DNA from: Streptomyces sp. NBC_01314
GTDB lineage: Bacteria; Actinomycetota; Actinomycetes; Streptomycetales; Streptomycetaceae
Direction of reading: 5' to 3'
Length of the DNA stretch: 64,000 nucleotides
NCBI RefSeq assembly: GCF_041435215.1
Contig: NZ_CP108394.1
Location: 7,998,001 to 8,062,000 of the forward strand
Positions 8,170-16,070 of the stretch are shown here, piece by piece. The notes below the pieces were generated by a model, which worked only from the letters and a program-made list of their open reading frames with translations, made no database searches and was not told the DNA's origin. The position numbers and the translations under genes were made by a program. The number at the start of each line of letters is the position of its first letter. The first letter of the stretch is position 1.

Positions 8170-9426
8170 ATGCGCACGGGGAGACTGCTGGGGTCCGGCC
8201 GCACGGCCGACGTGTACGAACTCCACACCGACGAAAGCGAGTCCGCGACGGCCGGGCCCGCCACCCTCGTCGCCCACAGCGAAGCCACCGCCCCCGACGG
8301 ACTCGACGACGGTGACGGAGCTGACGGACATACCGGACGCGGTGGGCGCCCCGGGCGCAACGGGCTTACCGGACCCGCCGCAGCCGACGGACACCACACG
8401 GTCGATGGGCCCAACGGCCATTTCGCGGCCGACGGAGCCGGCGGGAGCGGCCGAGGCGACGCGCTCGGTTGGGCCGAGGGGCCGTCCGGGGACGGCGGAC
8501 CTGGAAACCGTGACGCAGCCAGCGGCCCTGGTGGCCCCGGCGACCGTGGCGAAGTCGGCGGGCGCGGCGGCCGTCGCGGCCTCGGCGGCCGTGCCGCAAC
8601 CGGCCGAACCGGGAGCCCGGAAGGCGCCGTCGGTGCCTGGGTGTTGCGGCGCTACCGGGACGGCTGGGGTGACGCGGCCGCCGAGGCCGAGATCATGGAG
8701 CACGTACGGGCCCACGGGTACCCCGTCCCGCGCGTGCGCTCGGCGAGCCGTACGGAAATGGTGCTGGAGCGGCTGTCCGGCCCGACGATGCTGGAGGCCG
8801 TCGCCACCGGTCTGCTCGACCCGGCGCAGGTCGGCGCCACCCTGGCACGCCTCCTGCACTCCCTCCATGCCCTCCCGCCTCGCAACCAAGCGCTCTGCAC
8901 GCCCCGCGGCCAGGACATCTCCCCGCCCCGCGACCAAGACATCTCCCTGCCCGGCAGCCAAGACATCTCCCCGCCCCGCAGTCATACGCCCGGCCACTCC
9001 CTCAGCCCCACCGCCGCCGCGCCGCCCCCCACCCGCGGGGCGTCGTCCACAGCGCCCACACCCCGCGTCCTCCACCTGGACCTGCACCCCGAGAACGTCA
9101 TCCTCACGACCCACGGCCCCCGGGTCATCGACTGGAGCACTGCCGAGGAGGGGCCGCCCGGCCTCGACTGGGGTACGTCCGCAGTGATCCTCGCCCAAGT
9201 CGCCGTCGACACCGCCGACTTCCGTGCCGAGATGGCCCACGCCACACTCGTCTCCCTCCTCCTCGCCCAGCAGCCCGACGGCCCCTCCGCCCTGACGGAG
9301 GAGGGACTCGTCGAGGCGGGACGGCGCCGCGCGGCCAACCCGACGATGACCGCGCGCGAAGTGGAACTCGTGGGAGCCGCCGAGGAGTTGATCCGCTCCC
9401 TCATGCTTCCGGCGACGGTGGCCTGA
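8170..9426 (+). CDS. Aminoglycoside-phosphotransferase-fold kinase-like protein
   Basis: A 418-residue cytoplasmic protein. It opens with a kinase glycine loop (GRLLGSGRTADVYEL, residues 4-18), has a C-helix region AAAEAEIMEHVRAHGYPVPRV, and the APH catalytic loop HLDLHPENVI with the following VIDWSTAEEGPPGLDWG metal-binding motif. The family transfers phosphate to small molecules, but the substrate here is unknown. Two low-complexity insertions are unusual: a Gly/Asp-rich stretch of about 100 residues within the N-lobe (residues 40-155), and a 32-residue repeat insert encoded by four 24-bp units (8886-8981) just before the catalytic loop. ATG 8170 follows the riboswitch region divergently. 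Confidence 0.82.
   Translation: MRTGRLLGSGRTADVYELHTDESESATAGPATLVAHSEATAPDGLDDGDGADGHTGRGGRPGRNGLTGPAAADGHHTVDGPNGHFAADGAGGSGRGDALGWAEGPSGDGGPGNRDAASGPGGPGDRGEVGGRGGRRGLGGRAATGRTGSPEGAVGAWVLRRYRDGWGDAAAEAEIMEHVRAHGYPVPRVRSASRTEMVLERLSGPTMLEAVATGLLDPAQVGATLARLLHSLHALPPRNQALCTPRGQDISPPRDQDISLPGSQDISPPRSHTPGHSLSPTAAAPPPTRGASSTAPTPRVLHLDLHPENVILTTHGPRVIDWSTAEEGPPGLDWGTSAVILAQVAVDTADFRAEMAHATLVSLLLAQQPDGPSALTEEGLVEAGRRRAANPTMTAREVELVGAAEELIRSLMLPATVA
8886..8981 (+). repeat. Four 24-bp tandem units inside the phosphotransferase gene
   Basis: Units start at 8886, 8910, 8934 and 8958. The last three share CCAAGACATCTCC-type cores; the first is more diverged. Each encodes eight residues (pattern QDISPPRD), so copy number can change without a frameshift. 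The insert lies between the N-lobe and the catalytic loop. Confidence 0.8.
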
Positions 9427-9479
9427 GAGCACGGCCTGGTGAGGGCGCGGCGGCGGCCTCCAGCCTCGACGAAAGCCCC

Positions 9480-10508
9480 TCACACCGCCACATACGTCAC
9501 CGGATCGCTCCCCGTCACCGCCTCCGCCCGCCCCAGCTTCACCAGTCGCCGCAGATGCGCCTCCGCCTCGGAGACCGCGATGTTGCGGGAGCCGAAGGGG
9601 ATCTGGGGCCAGGGGCGGTTCCACTCCATGCGTTCGGCGAGTTGCCAGGGGGTGAGGGGAGAGGCGAGGAGGGCGAGCAGGCCGGTGAGCCGGGACTCGT
9701 GGTGGGCCAGCAACTCCCGTACGCGGGCGGCGGAGTCGGTGAACGCGTACTGGTGGGCGGGCAGGACCTCGGCGGCGCCGAGGCGCCCGACGCGTTCCAG
9801 GGAGTCGAGGTAGTCGCCGAGGGGATCGGTGACGGTGTCGTCGTCCGGGTCCTCGTACAGGCCGATGTGCGGGCTGATCTCGGGGAGGAGATGGTCGCCG
9901 GAGAACAGGCGGCCGTGGCCGGGGAGCCGGGAGGGATGCTCCTCCTCCAGATGGAGGCAGACGTGGCCGGGCGTGTGGCCCGGCGTCCAGATCGCGCGGA
10001 CGCGGCGGCCGGGGAGGTCGAGGAGTTCCCCGGGGACGATCTCGCGGTCGGGGAGCGCGGGGGAGAAACCGGGCAGGGCGCGGGGGCGGCGCGGGCTGCG
10101 CAGTGGGGCGAGGTGTTCCTCGGGTGCGCCCGCGGCCGTGAGTTTGTCCGTCATGTACGTGAACCAGCGGTCGGGGCCGGTCCCGCGCGTGCGCCGTACG
10201 ATCGCAGTGTCCGCCGCGTGCATCGCGATCCACGCCCCGGACGCCTCGCGCACCGCCCCCGACAGCCCGTGGTGGTCGGGGTGGTGGTGCGTGATCACGA
10301 CCCCGTGGATCTCCGCGACCGACGTACCGCAGGCCGTCAGACCCGCGGCGAGCGTGTCCCACGACGCCGGGTCGTCCCAGCCGGTGTCGACGAGGACCGG
10401 CCCGCGGTCGGTGTCGACGACGTACACGAGGGTGTGGCCGAGCGGGTTGTCCGGGATGGGGACCTCGACGGACCGTACGCCTCCGCCGTGATCGTGCACG
10501 TGTGTCAT
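9480..10508 (-). CDS. Metallo-beta-lactamase-fold hydrolase
   Basis: A 342-residue soluble hydrolase. It carries the MBL metal motif THHHPDHHG (H-X-H-X-D-H) and the further ligands GHTPGHVCLHLEEE and SGDHLLPE, followed by a C-terminal winged-helix-like region as in LACTB2-type and related thioesterase-like MBL proteins. ATG 10508 is chosen over 10550 because a GGGGGAG ribosome-binding site lies just upstream. It is convergent with the phosphotransferase and divergent from the aldehyde dehydrogenase. The intergenic region between them holds a KstR-type operator, so it may belong to the same acyl/steroid-related regulon. Substrate unknown. Confidence 0.87.
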   Translation of the reverse strand: MTHVHDHGGGVRSVEVPIPDNPLGHTLVYVVDTDRGPVLVDTGWDDPASWDTLAAGLTACGTSVAEIHGVVITHHHPDHHGLSGAVREASGAWIAMHAADTAIVRRTRGTGPDRWFTYMTDKLTAAGAPEEHLAPLRSPRRPRALPGFSPALPDREIVPGELLDLPGRRVRAIWTPGHTPGHVCLHLEEEHPSRLPGHGRLFSGDHLLPEISPHIGLYEDPDDDTVTDPLGDYLDSLERVGRLGAAEVLPAHQYAFTDSAARVRELLAHHESRLTGLLALLASPLTPWQLAERMEWNRPWPQIPFGSRNIAVSEAEAHLRRLVKLGRAEAVTGSDPVTYVAV

Positions 10509-10572
10509 GCGCTCCCCCTGTCGTCGATGCCCCGTTGATGACCCGATCACCGCGCGCTCCGGCCACTATAAC

Positions 10573-10586
10573 TAGAACGGGTTCCA
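10573..10586. promoter_or_regulatory. KstR-type operator (TAGAACGGGTTCCA)
   Basis: Exact match to the TNNAACNNGTTNNA palindrome recognised by KstR repressors. It sits 65 bases before the MBL hydrolase start and about 200 bases before the aldehyde dehydrogenase start, and could control either or both. The putative KstR gene is 3 kb away. Confidence 0.75.
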
Positions 10587-10679
10587 CCGGGAGTCCGGAT
10601 GATCCGGTGTGCAGTCCGTGGACTCCTCTCACTGGAACTGGTATCTGTTCCCTATCCCTCACGATCTGATGACTCGTCA

Positions 10680-10721
10680 GAATCTGAGTCTGGGTCGGAA
10701 TCTGAATCTGAATCTAAGTCT
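10680..10721. repeat. Hexamer tandem repeat in the aldehyde dehydrogenase leader
   Basis: Seven six-base units of the GAATCT type (variants GAGTCT, GGGTCG, AAGTCT) in the 5' region of the aldehyde dehydrogenase gene. The segment is less GC-rich than its surroundings. Confidence 0.65.
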
Positions 10722-10789
10722 GCGCACCTGCGGACTCGCGAACTTGGAACTTGCTGGAGAAGAGAACTGGCTCCGGGAGGCAGTCGGCC

Positions 10790-12283
10790 ATGACCGAACT
10801 CGTGGAACACGGACAGCTGTTCATCGGCGGGGAGTTGACCGACCCCCTGGGCACGGACGTCATCGAGGTGGTCTCGCCGCACACGGAGGAGGTCATCGGT
10901 CGCGTCCCGCACGCGTCGCGCGCGGACGTCGACCGGGCCGTGGCCGCCGCGCGCCACGCCTTCGACCACGGCCCCTGGCCACGTATGACCCTCGACGAAC
11001 GGATCGAGGTCGTCGCCCGCATCAAGGACGCCTTCGCCGTACGGCACGAGGAGTTCGCCCGGATCATCAGTTCCGAGAACGGCACCCCGTTCACCTCCAG
11101 CGTGATGGTGCAGGCGCTCGCCTCGATGCTGGTGTGGGACGCGGCGATCACGACGGCGCGCGGATTCACGTACGAGGAGCGGCGGGACGGCGTGCTCGGC
11201 AAGATCCTCGTCCGGCGCGAGCCGGTCGGCGTGGTCGCGGCGATCGTCCCCTGGAACGTCCCGCAGTTCACCGCCGCCGCGAAGCTCGCTCCCGCCCTCC
11301 TCTCGGGCTGCCCGGCGATCCTGAAGGTGTCGCCCGAAACCCCCCTGGACGCCTACCTGTTGGCGGAGATCGCCGCCGAGGCCGGCCTGCCCGAAGGTGT
11401 TCTCTCCATCCTTCCCGCCGACCGCGAGGTCAGCGAGTACCTGGTCGGGCACCCGGGCGTCGACAAGGTCTCCTTCACCGGCTCGGTCGCCGCCGGCAAA
11501 CGGGTCATGGAGGTCGCCGCCCGCAACCTCACCCGCGTCACCCTGGAGCTGGGCGGCAAGTCGGCGGCCGTGATCCTGCCGGACGCGGACGCGCAGACGG
11601 CCGTCAACGGCATCTCCCCCTTCGCCTGGATGATCAACGGGCAGGCCTGCGTCGCCCAGACCCGCATCCTGGTCCCGCGCAGCCGCTATGACGAGTTCGC
11701 CGAGGCCTTCGCGGCCTACGCCTCCGCGCTCAAGATCGGCGACCCCCTCGACCCCGCCACCGAACTCGGCCCCCTCGTCGCCGCCCGCCAGCAGCGCCGC
11801 AGCCTCGACTACATACGCATCGGCCAGGAGGAGGGTGCCAAGATCCTCACCGGTGGCGGCCGTCCGGCCGGCCTGGAACGCGGCTGGTACGTCGAGCCGA
11901 CCCTCTTCGGCGACGTCGACAACTCCATGCGCATCGCCCGCGAGGAGATCTTCGGCCCGGTGATCTGCCTCCTCCCGTACGGCGACGAGGCCGAGGCCGT
12001 ACGCATCGCCAACGACTCCGACTACGGCCTCAGCGGCAGCGTCTGGACCGCAGACGACGAACACGGCATCGACATCGCCCGCCAGGTCCGCACCGGCACC
12101 TACTCCGTCAACACCTTCAGCCTCGACATGCTCGGCCCCTTCGGCGGCTACAAGAACTCCGGCCTGGGACGGGAGTTCGGCCCCGAGGGCTACGGCGAGT
12201 ACCTGGAGCACAAGATGATCCATCTGCCGGCCGGGTACGAGCCGCCCACCGTCGTCACCGTTACCGTCGACGGAGAGGACTGA
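10790..12283 (+). CDS. NAD(P)-dependent aldehyde dehydrogenase
   Basis: A 497-residue enzyme oxidising an aldehyde to the acid. It shows the Rossmann and substrate motifs IVPWNVPQF, the catalytic Glu in LELGGKSAA, and the catalytic Cys287 in NGQACVAQTR. EIFGPVICL and the C-terminal GGYKNSGLGREFG complete the family pattern at full length. ATG 10790 has GGGAGG eight bases upstream. It lies downstream of a KstR-type operator and is followed after 6 bp by a ferredoxin gene, so the two are cotranscribed. In actinobacteria, similar ALDHs accompany P450-ferredoxin oxidation of sterol side chains or terpenoids. That role is inference here. Confidence 0.93.
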   Translation: MTELVEHGQLFIGGELTDPLGTDVIEVVSPHTEEVIGRVPHASRADVDRAVAAARHAFDHGPWPRMTLDERIEVVARIKDAFAVRHEEFARIISSENGTPFTSSVMVQALASMLVWDAAITTARGFTYEERRDGVLGKILVRREPVGVVAAIVPWNVPQFTAAAKLAPALLSGCPAILKVSPETPLDAYLLAEIAAEAGLPEGVLSILPADREVSEYLVGHPGVDKVSFTGSVAAGKRVMEVAARNLTRVTLELGGKSAAVILPDADAQTAVNGISPFAWMINGQACVAQTRILVPRSRYDEFAEAFAAYASALKIGDPLDPATELGPLVAARQQRRSLDYIRIGQEEGAKILTGGGRPAGLERGWYVEPTLFGDVDNSMRIAREEIFGPVICLLPYGDEAEAVRIANDSDYGLSGSVWTADDEHGIDIARQVRTGTYSVNTFSLDMLGPFGGYKNSGLGREFGPEGYGEYLEHKMIHLPAGYEPPTVVTVTVDGED

Positions 12284-12289
12284 CAGGGC

Positions 12290-12523
12290 ATGGGTGACCG
12301 CTGGCACGTGGAGGTCGACCGTTCCCTCTGTATCGGCTCCGCCCAGTGCACCCACCTCGCCCCGGAAGCCTTCCGCCTCGACTCCGCCATGCAGTCCCAC
12401 CCCGCCGCCCCCGACACCGATGCCAACGAACGCATCCTGAAGGCGGCGGAGGGCTGCCCGGTGGAGGCGATCACGATCGCCCTCCTGGGCAGCGGGGAGC
12501 CGGTGTTCCCGCCGGAGGACTAG
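12290..12523 (+). CDS. [3Fe-4S]-type ferredoxin
   Basis: A 77-residue electron carrier. Cysteines fall in the pattern Cys14-X5-Cys20 ... Cys56-Pro (LCIGSAQC and EGCPVEAI), with the second Cys of a 4Fe-4S motif missing, as in single 3Fe-4S ferredoxins that feed cytochrome P450s. It starts 6 bases after the aldehyde dehydrogenase stop in the same presumed KstR-controlled transcript. No P450 is in the window, so the partner must be elsewhere. Confidence 0.92.
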   Translation: MGDRWHVEVDRSLCIGSAQCTHLAPEAFRLDSAMQSHPAAPDTDANERILKAAEGCPVEAITIALLGSGEPVFPPED

Positions 12524-12578
12524 GAGGCCTACGCTCTGCGGTCGGTACAGGAACGATCGGGAAGTCGGGGCGGGAAGC

Positions 12579-13445
12579 GTGCGGAAGTCCGAGGCCATGG
12601 AGCTGATCAAGCAGGCGTACGTGGCCTGGGACGCCGAGGAGTGGCAGCGCGCCGCCGACCTCTACGAACAGGTGCTCGCCCATTTCCCGGACGAGAAGCC
12701 GAGCGCGGAGTGGTGGTACGACGCCGCGCTCGGCCACAAGTTCCTGCGCAACTGGGACAAGGCGTACGAGCTCGGCATCCAGGCCGCCGCCCGCGCACCG
12801 CGCGGCGAGGGCGACCCCGCGTACTGGAACCTCGGCATCGCCGCCACGATCCGCCGCGACTGGGCCACCGCCCGCGACGCCTGGACCGGCTTCGGCATCC
12901 AGCTGCCCGACGGCGAGGGCGAGATCGACGGCCGCTTCGGCCAGGCCTGCGTGCGCCTCGACACCGATGGCGCACGTGAGGTGGTGTGGATCGACCGGCT
13001 GTGCCCGACGCGCGGGCGCGTGATGAACGTGCCCGTGACCGGCGGCCGCCGCTACGGCGAGATCGTCCTCCACGACGGCCAGCCCAACGGCGAACGCGTC
13101 GTCGACGGCGCGACCTACCCCGTCTTCGACGAACTGCTCCTCTTCGAACCGTCCGACCTGCCCACGTTCCAGGTGACGGTCGCGGTCGGCGACCCCGCCG
13201 ACCTGGAAGCCCTCACCACCCTCTTCGCCGACCACGACTTCGCGGCGGAACCCGCCGGCAGCCTGACGACGCACTGCGCCTGCTGCAGCGAGGGCACCCT
13301 CCACAAGGAGCCCCGGCCGGCGCTCGCGGGCGCCCAGCGCGTGTCCCTGGCGGCCCCGGAGGACGAGGCTCGCGGGCTGCTCGACCGGTGGGCGGGCGAG
13401 AAGGCGATCGGGCGGAGCTGGAGCGGTCTGGAAGCCGCGGGTTAG
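12579..13445 (+). CDS. Tetratricopeptide-repeat protein of unknown function
   Basis: A 288-residue cytoplasmic protein. The N-terminal third has two or three TPR-like helical pairs (AAWDAEEWQRAADLYEQVLAHFP-type spacing and WWYDAALGHKFLRNWDKAYELG). The remainder is a beta-rich domain ending in a Cys cluster (LTTHCACCSEG). GTG 12579 is 55 bases after the ferredoxin stop. Proteins of this make-up are conserved in Streptomyces without a known function. The CACC motif may bind metal (inference). A short GC hairpin (CCCCTTGAGGGG at 13481-13492) follows and may end transcription. Confidence 0.75.
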   Translation: MRKSEAMELIKQAYVAWDAEEWQRAADLYEQVLAHFPDEKPSAEWWYDAALGHKFLRNWDKAYELGIQAAARAPRGEGDPAYWNLGIAATIRRDWATARDAWTGFGIQLPDGEGEIDGRFGQACVRLDTDGAREVVWIDRLCPTRGRVMNVPVTGGRRYGEIVLHDGQPNGERVVDGATYPVFDELLLFEPSDLPTFQVTVAVGDPADLEALTTLFADHDFAAEPAGSLTTHCACCSEGTLHKEPRPALAGAQRVSLAAPEDEARGLLDRWAGEKAIGRSWSGLEAAG

Positions 13446-13528
13446 CGCGTTCCGTCATTGTCGGAATTGCTCGAAAAAATCCCCTTGAGGGGGTTGTATT
13501 CCCGCGTGGGTGTTCTATCGTAGAAATC

Positions 13529-13718
13529 AGCCTACGAGACGAGTGAGGGAGCCGACCGCAGTAGCCGACAGTGGCGCGAGGTAGCAGATCCGCCGATGCC
13601 GACGTCGACGGTCGGGCTGAGAGGCCGGAAGGTCGCAGGACAGGGCCTGACGGTGACCCTCGGCACCTGAGCCGGACAAGCAGTACCGGCGCAGGGAACC
13701 CGTCTCGTAGGTCTTTTT
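13529..13718 (+). ncRNA. Structured small RNA with 11-bp closing stem and intrinsic terminator
   Basis: A promoter-like TTGTAT (13494-13499), 16-base spacer and TATCGT (13516-13521) precede the element. An 11-base segment CCTACGAGACG (13531-13541) is perfectly complementary to CGTCTCGTAGG (13701-13711), which is followed at once by C and six T residues. Between these arms, several further stems can form: 13550-13557 with 13610-13618, AGGCC/GGCCT at 13622-13648, GGTG/CACC, and GCCGG/CCGGC (13671-13690). The result is a multibranched RNA of about 190 nt closed by its own terminator. No convincing ORF lies inside. Its 3' half resembles parts of a TPP riboswitch (GGGCTGAGAGG, ACCTGA, CCGGCG-C-AGGGAA) but the loop is wrong and no plus-strand thiamine gene follows. 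Identity is open. Confidence 0.7.
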
Positions 13719-14356
13719 TATGCCCGCGTCCGCTGCTCCGGGGCCGTCAGGTCGATCAGGCGGCACACCGTCTCGATGTCGATCTTCACCTGGGCGATCG
13801 AGGCGCGGCCGGAGAGCCAGGTGATGAGGGCCGAGTGCCAGGTGTGTTCGATGACACGGACCGCCGACAGCTGCTCCGCGCTCGGGTTCTCCAGGCCCAT
13901 GGCGTCCAGGATGATCGCGGTCGTCTGGTGCGAGACCTGGTCGACCTCGGGGCTGACGCTGCGGTCGGCGAAGGTGAGCGCGCGGACCATGGCGTCGGCG
14001 AGGTGGGGCTCGCGCTGGAGGGCGCGGAAGGCGCGCATCAGGGTCTCGGCGACGCGCTCGGCCGCCGTCGTGCCGCTCGGGGGCTTCTTGCGGAGCGTGC
14101 CGTGCATGTGCTCCAGCTGGTCCTGCATGGTGGCGACCAGCAGATGAATCTTGGAGGGGAAGTAGCGGTAGAGCGTGCCGAGGGCGACCTGCGAGGACTC
14201 GGCGACCTCACGCATCTGCACGGCGTCGAAACCGCCCCGGCTGGCCAGCTGGGCGCTCGCGTGCAGGATGCGGCGCCGACGGGCCTCCTGTCGCTCCGTG
14301 AGGGGCGGTGAGTCCGGTCGCCCCGCGACGGCTTCCACCTTGACTTCCGCAGGCAT
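13718..14356 (-). CDS. kstR: TetR-family repressor, KstR-like
   Basis: A 212-residue DNA-binding repressor. The N-terminal helix-turn-helix (QMREVAESSQVALGTLYRYFPSKIHLLVATM, residues 47-77) closely resembles KstR, the repressor of cholesterol/sterol catabolism in actinobacteria; the C-terminal ligand domain contains FRALQREPHLADAMVRALTFAD. Three copies of the KstR operator pattern in this window (10573, 14506, 29136), one of them 150 bases upstream of this gene, support the assignment and suggest autoregulation. The likely effector is an acyl-CoA thioester (family knowledge). The stop codon overlaps the terminator U-run of the convergent small RNA. Confidence 0.85.
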   Translation of the reverse strand: MPAEVKVEAVAGRPDSPPLTERQEARRRRILHASAQLASRGGFDAVQMREVAESSQVALGTLYRYFPSKIHLLVATMQDQLEHMHGTLRKKPPSGTTAAERVAETLMRAFRALQREPHLADAMVRALTFADRSVSPEVDQVSHQTTAIILDAMGLENPSAEQLSAVRVIEHTWHSALITWLSGRASIAQVKIDIETVCRLIDLTAPEQRTRA

Positions 14357-14505
14357 GGGTCTCGTTCCGTGACAGTCGTGACGGTCGGTGAGGGTATGAG
14401 ATCAAATAGCATGCCAGGGCGCGGGCCGTGGCGTGAATCACCCGATCCACCCCTCACAGCGGTTCTACCAGCCGGTAGATTCAGAGCCTCTTGAACGATC
14501 AACTC

Positions 14506-14519
14506 TGAAACTTGTTCTA
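14506..14519. promoter_or_regulatory. KstR-type operator (TGAAACTTGTTCTA)
   Basis: Exact match to TNNAACNNGTTNNA between the kstR-like gene (minus, start 14356) and the glycosyltransferase operon (plus, start 14574). It is placed to repress both divergent transcripts. The surrounding 60 bases are AT-richer than the rest of the region. Confidence 0.8.
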
Positions 14520-14573
14520 GATTACCGTCTCGTCGTAATCTCACGGGAAATCGCAGTGAGAAGGGGGCCAGGA

Positions 14574-16070
14574 GTGACCGCTGAGGCCAGTCAGGCGGGG
14601 TCTCGGCATGACCTCGCTGCGGACGGCGAGCGACCGCTCAACATCGCGCTCCTCACCTATAAGGGGAACCCGTTCTGCGGGGGGCAGGGCGTCTACGTAC
14701 GGCACATCTCGCGAGAGCTGGCACGCCTCGGCCACCGGGTCGAGGTGATCGGTTCCCAGCCGTACCCCGTGCTCGACGAGGACACCGTGCCCGCCGACGG
14801 TCCGGGCGGGATCTCCCTCACCGAGCTGCCCAGCCTCGACCTCTACCGGCAGCCCGACCCCTTCCGCACCCCGAAGCGGGACGAGTACCGCGACTGGGTC
14901 GACGCCCTCGAAGTGGCGACGATGTGGACCGGCGGGTTCCCGGAGCCGTTGACCTTCTCGCTCCGCGCCCGCCGTCATCTGCGCGCCCGGCGCGGCGAGT
15001 TCGATGTCGTCCACGACAACCAGACGCTCGGGTACGGGCTGTTGGGCGATGTGGGCGCGCCCCTCGTCACCACCATCCACCACCCCATCACCGTGGACCG
15101 GCAGTTGGAGCTGGACGCGGCCGAGGGGTGGCAGCGGCGGATGTCCGTGCGCCGCTGGTACGCGTTCACGCGCATGCAGAAGCGGGTCGCACGGCGGCTG
15201 CCGTCAGTGCTCACCGTCTCCGGCACCTCCCGCCAGGAGATCGTCGACCACCTCGGCGTACGAGACGACCGTATGCACGTCGTGCACATCGGCGCCGACA
15301 CCGACCTCTTCTCGCCGAATCCGGCCGTGCCACAGGTACCGGGCCGGATCGTCACCACCTCAAGCGCGGACGTGCCGCTGAAGGGGCTCGTCTTCCTCGT
15401 CGAGGCGCTCGCCAAGGTGCGCGCCGAGCACCCCGCCGCCCATCTGGTCGTCGTCGGCAAGCGGCCCGCCGAGGGCCCGGTCGCCCAGGCCGTCGAGCGG
15501 TACGGCCTCGAAGGCGCCGTCGAGTTCGTCAAGGGCATATCGGACGCCGAGCTGGTCGACCTGGTCCGCTCGGCCGAGGTGGCCTGTGTCCCCTCGCTGT
15601 ACGAGGGGTTCTCGCTGCCCGCCGCCGAGGCCATGGCCACCGGTACGCCGCTGGTCGCCACCACCGGCGGGGCCATACCGGAGGTCGCCGGACCCGACGG
15701 CGAGACCTGCCTCGCGGTGCCCCCGGGCGACCCGGGCGCCCTGGCCGCCGGACTGAGCCGGCTCCTCGGCGACCCGGAACTCCGGCGGCGGCTCGGCCGC
15801 GCGGGACGCGAGCGGGTCCTCACCCGGTTCACCTGGGCCCGCGCCGCCGAGGGCACGGTCGCCCACTACCGCGAGGTGATCGCCCGCGCCGAGGGCCGTC
15901 CGGCGGGGGCCGCCGCGAGCGCCGTACCGGCGGCGGACCACACCGTCGAAGCCGCCGAACTCGTCGAAACCCACGAGGCTGTCGAAGCCCACAAGGCTGT
16001 CGAAGTCGTCGACGAAGCAGTCGAGACCAACCGCGAAAGCGCCAACCGCGAAAGCAGGGCCACGTGCTGA
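14574..16070 (+). CDS. GT4-family glycosyltransferase
   Basis: A 498-residue cytoplasmic glycosyltransferase. The N-terminal half has the acceptor-side motif LTYKGNPFCGGQGVYVRHIS; the C-terminal half has the donor-site E-X7-E pattern SLYEGFSLPAAEAMATG. GTG 14574, after GGCCAGGA, is preferred to an upstream in-frame GTG (14433) that would place the operator inside the gene. The last 50 residues are a low-complexity Glu/Ala/Val repeat tail absent from typical members. It is the first gene of a coupled three-gene operon; its TGA lies inside the next gene (GTG 16064). It sits just downstream of a KstR-type operator. Confidence 0.9.
   Translation: MTAEASQAGSRHDLAADGERPLNIALLTYKGNPFCGGQGVYVRHISRELARLGHRVEVIGSQPYPVLDEDTVPADGPGGISLTELPSLDLYRQPDPFRTPKRDEYRDWVDALEVATMWTGGFPEPLTFSLRARRHLRARRGEFDVVHDNQTLGYGLLGDVGAPLVTTIHHPITVDRQLELDAAEGWQRRMSVRRWYAFTRMQKRVARRLPSVLTVSGTSRQEIVDHLGVRDDRMHVVHIGADTDLFSPNPAVPQVPGRIVTTSSADVPLKGLVFLVEALAKVRAEHPAAHLVVVGKRPAEGPVAQAVERYGLEGAVEFVKGISDAELVDLVRSAEVACVPSLYEGFSLPAAEAMATGTPLVATTGGAIPEVAGPDGETCLAVPPGDPGALAAGLSRLLGDPELRRRLGRAGRERVLTRFTWARAAEGTVAHYREVIARAEGRPAGAAASAVPAADHTVEAAELVETHEAVEAHKAVEVVDEAVETNRESANRESRATC

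Noticed and set aside
8107..10662. An 851-codon open frame on the minus strand
   Set aside because: It lies antisense to the phosphotransferase and out of frame with the MBL hydrolase. The product is Arg/Pro/Gly-rich without domains, an effect of high GC.
10652..12610. A 652-codon minus-strand frame over the aldehyde dehydrogenase
   Set aside because: The opposite frame encodes a complete aldehyde dehydrogenase with all motifs. This one is its mirror, with an Asp-Ser run from the hexamer repeat.
13600..13711. TPP (THI-box) riboswitch
   Set aside because: Some conserved words are present, but the P5 loop is too long, the upstream GGGGxGCC half is not found, and no thiamine gene follows on that strand.
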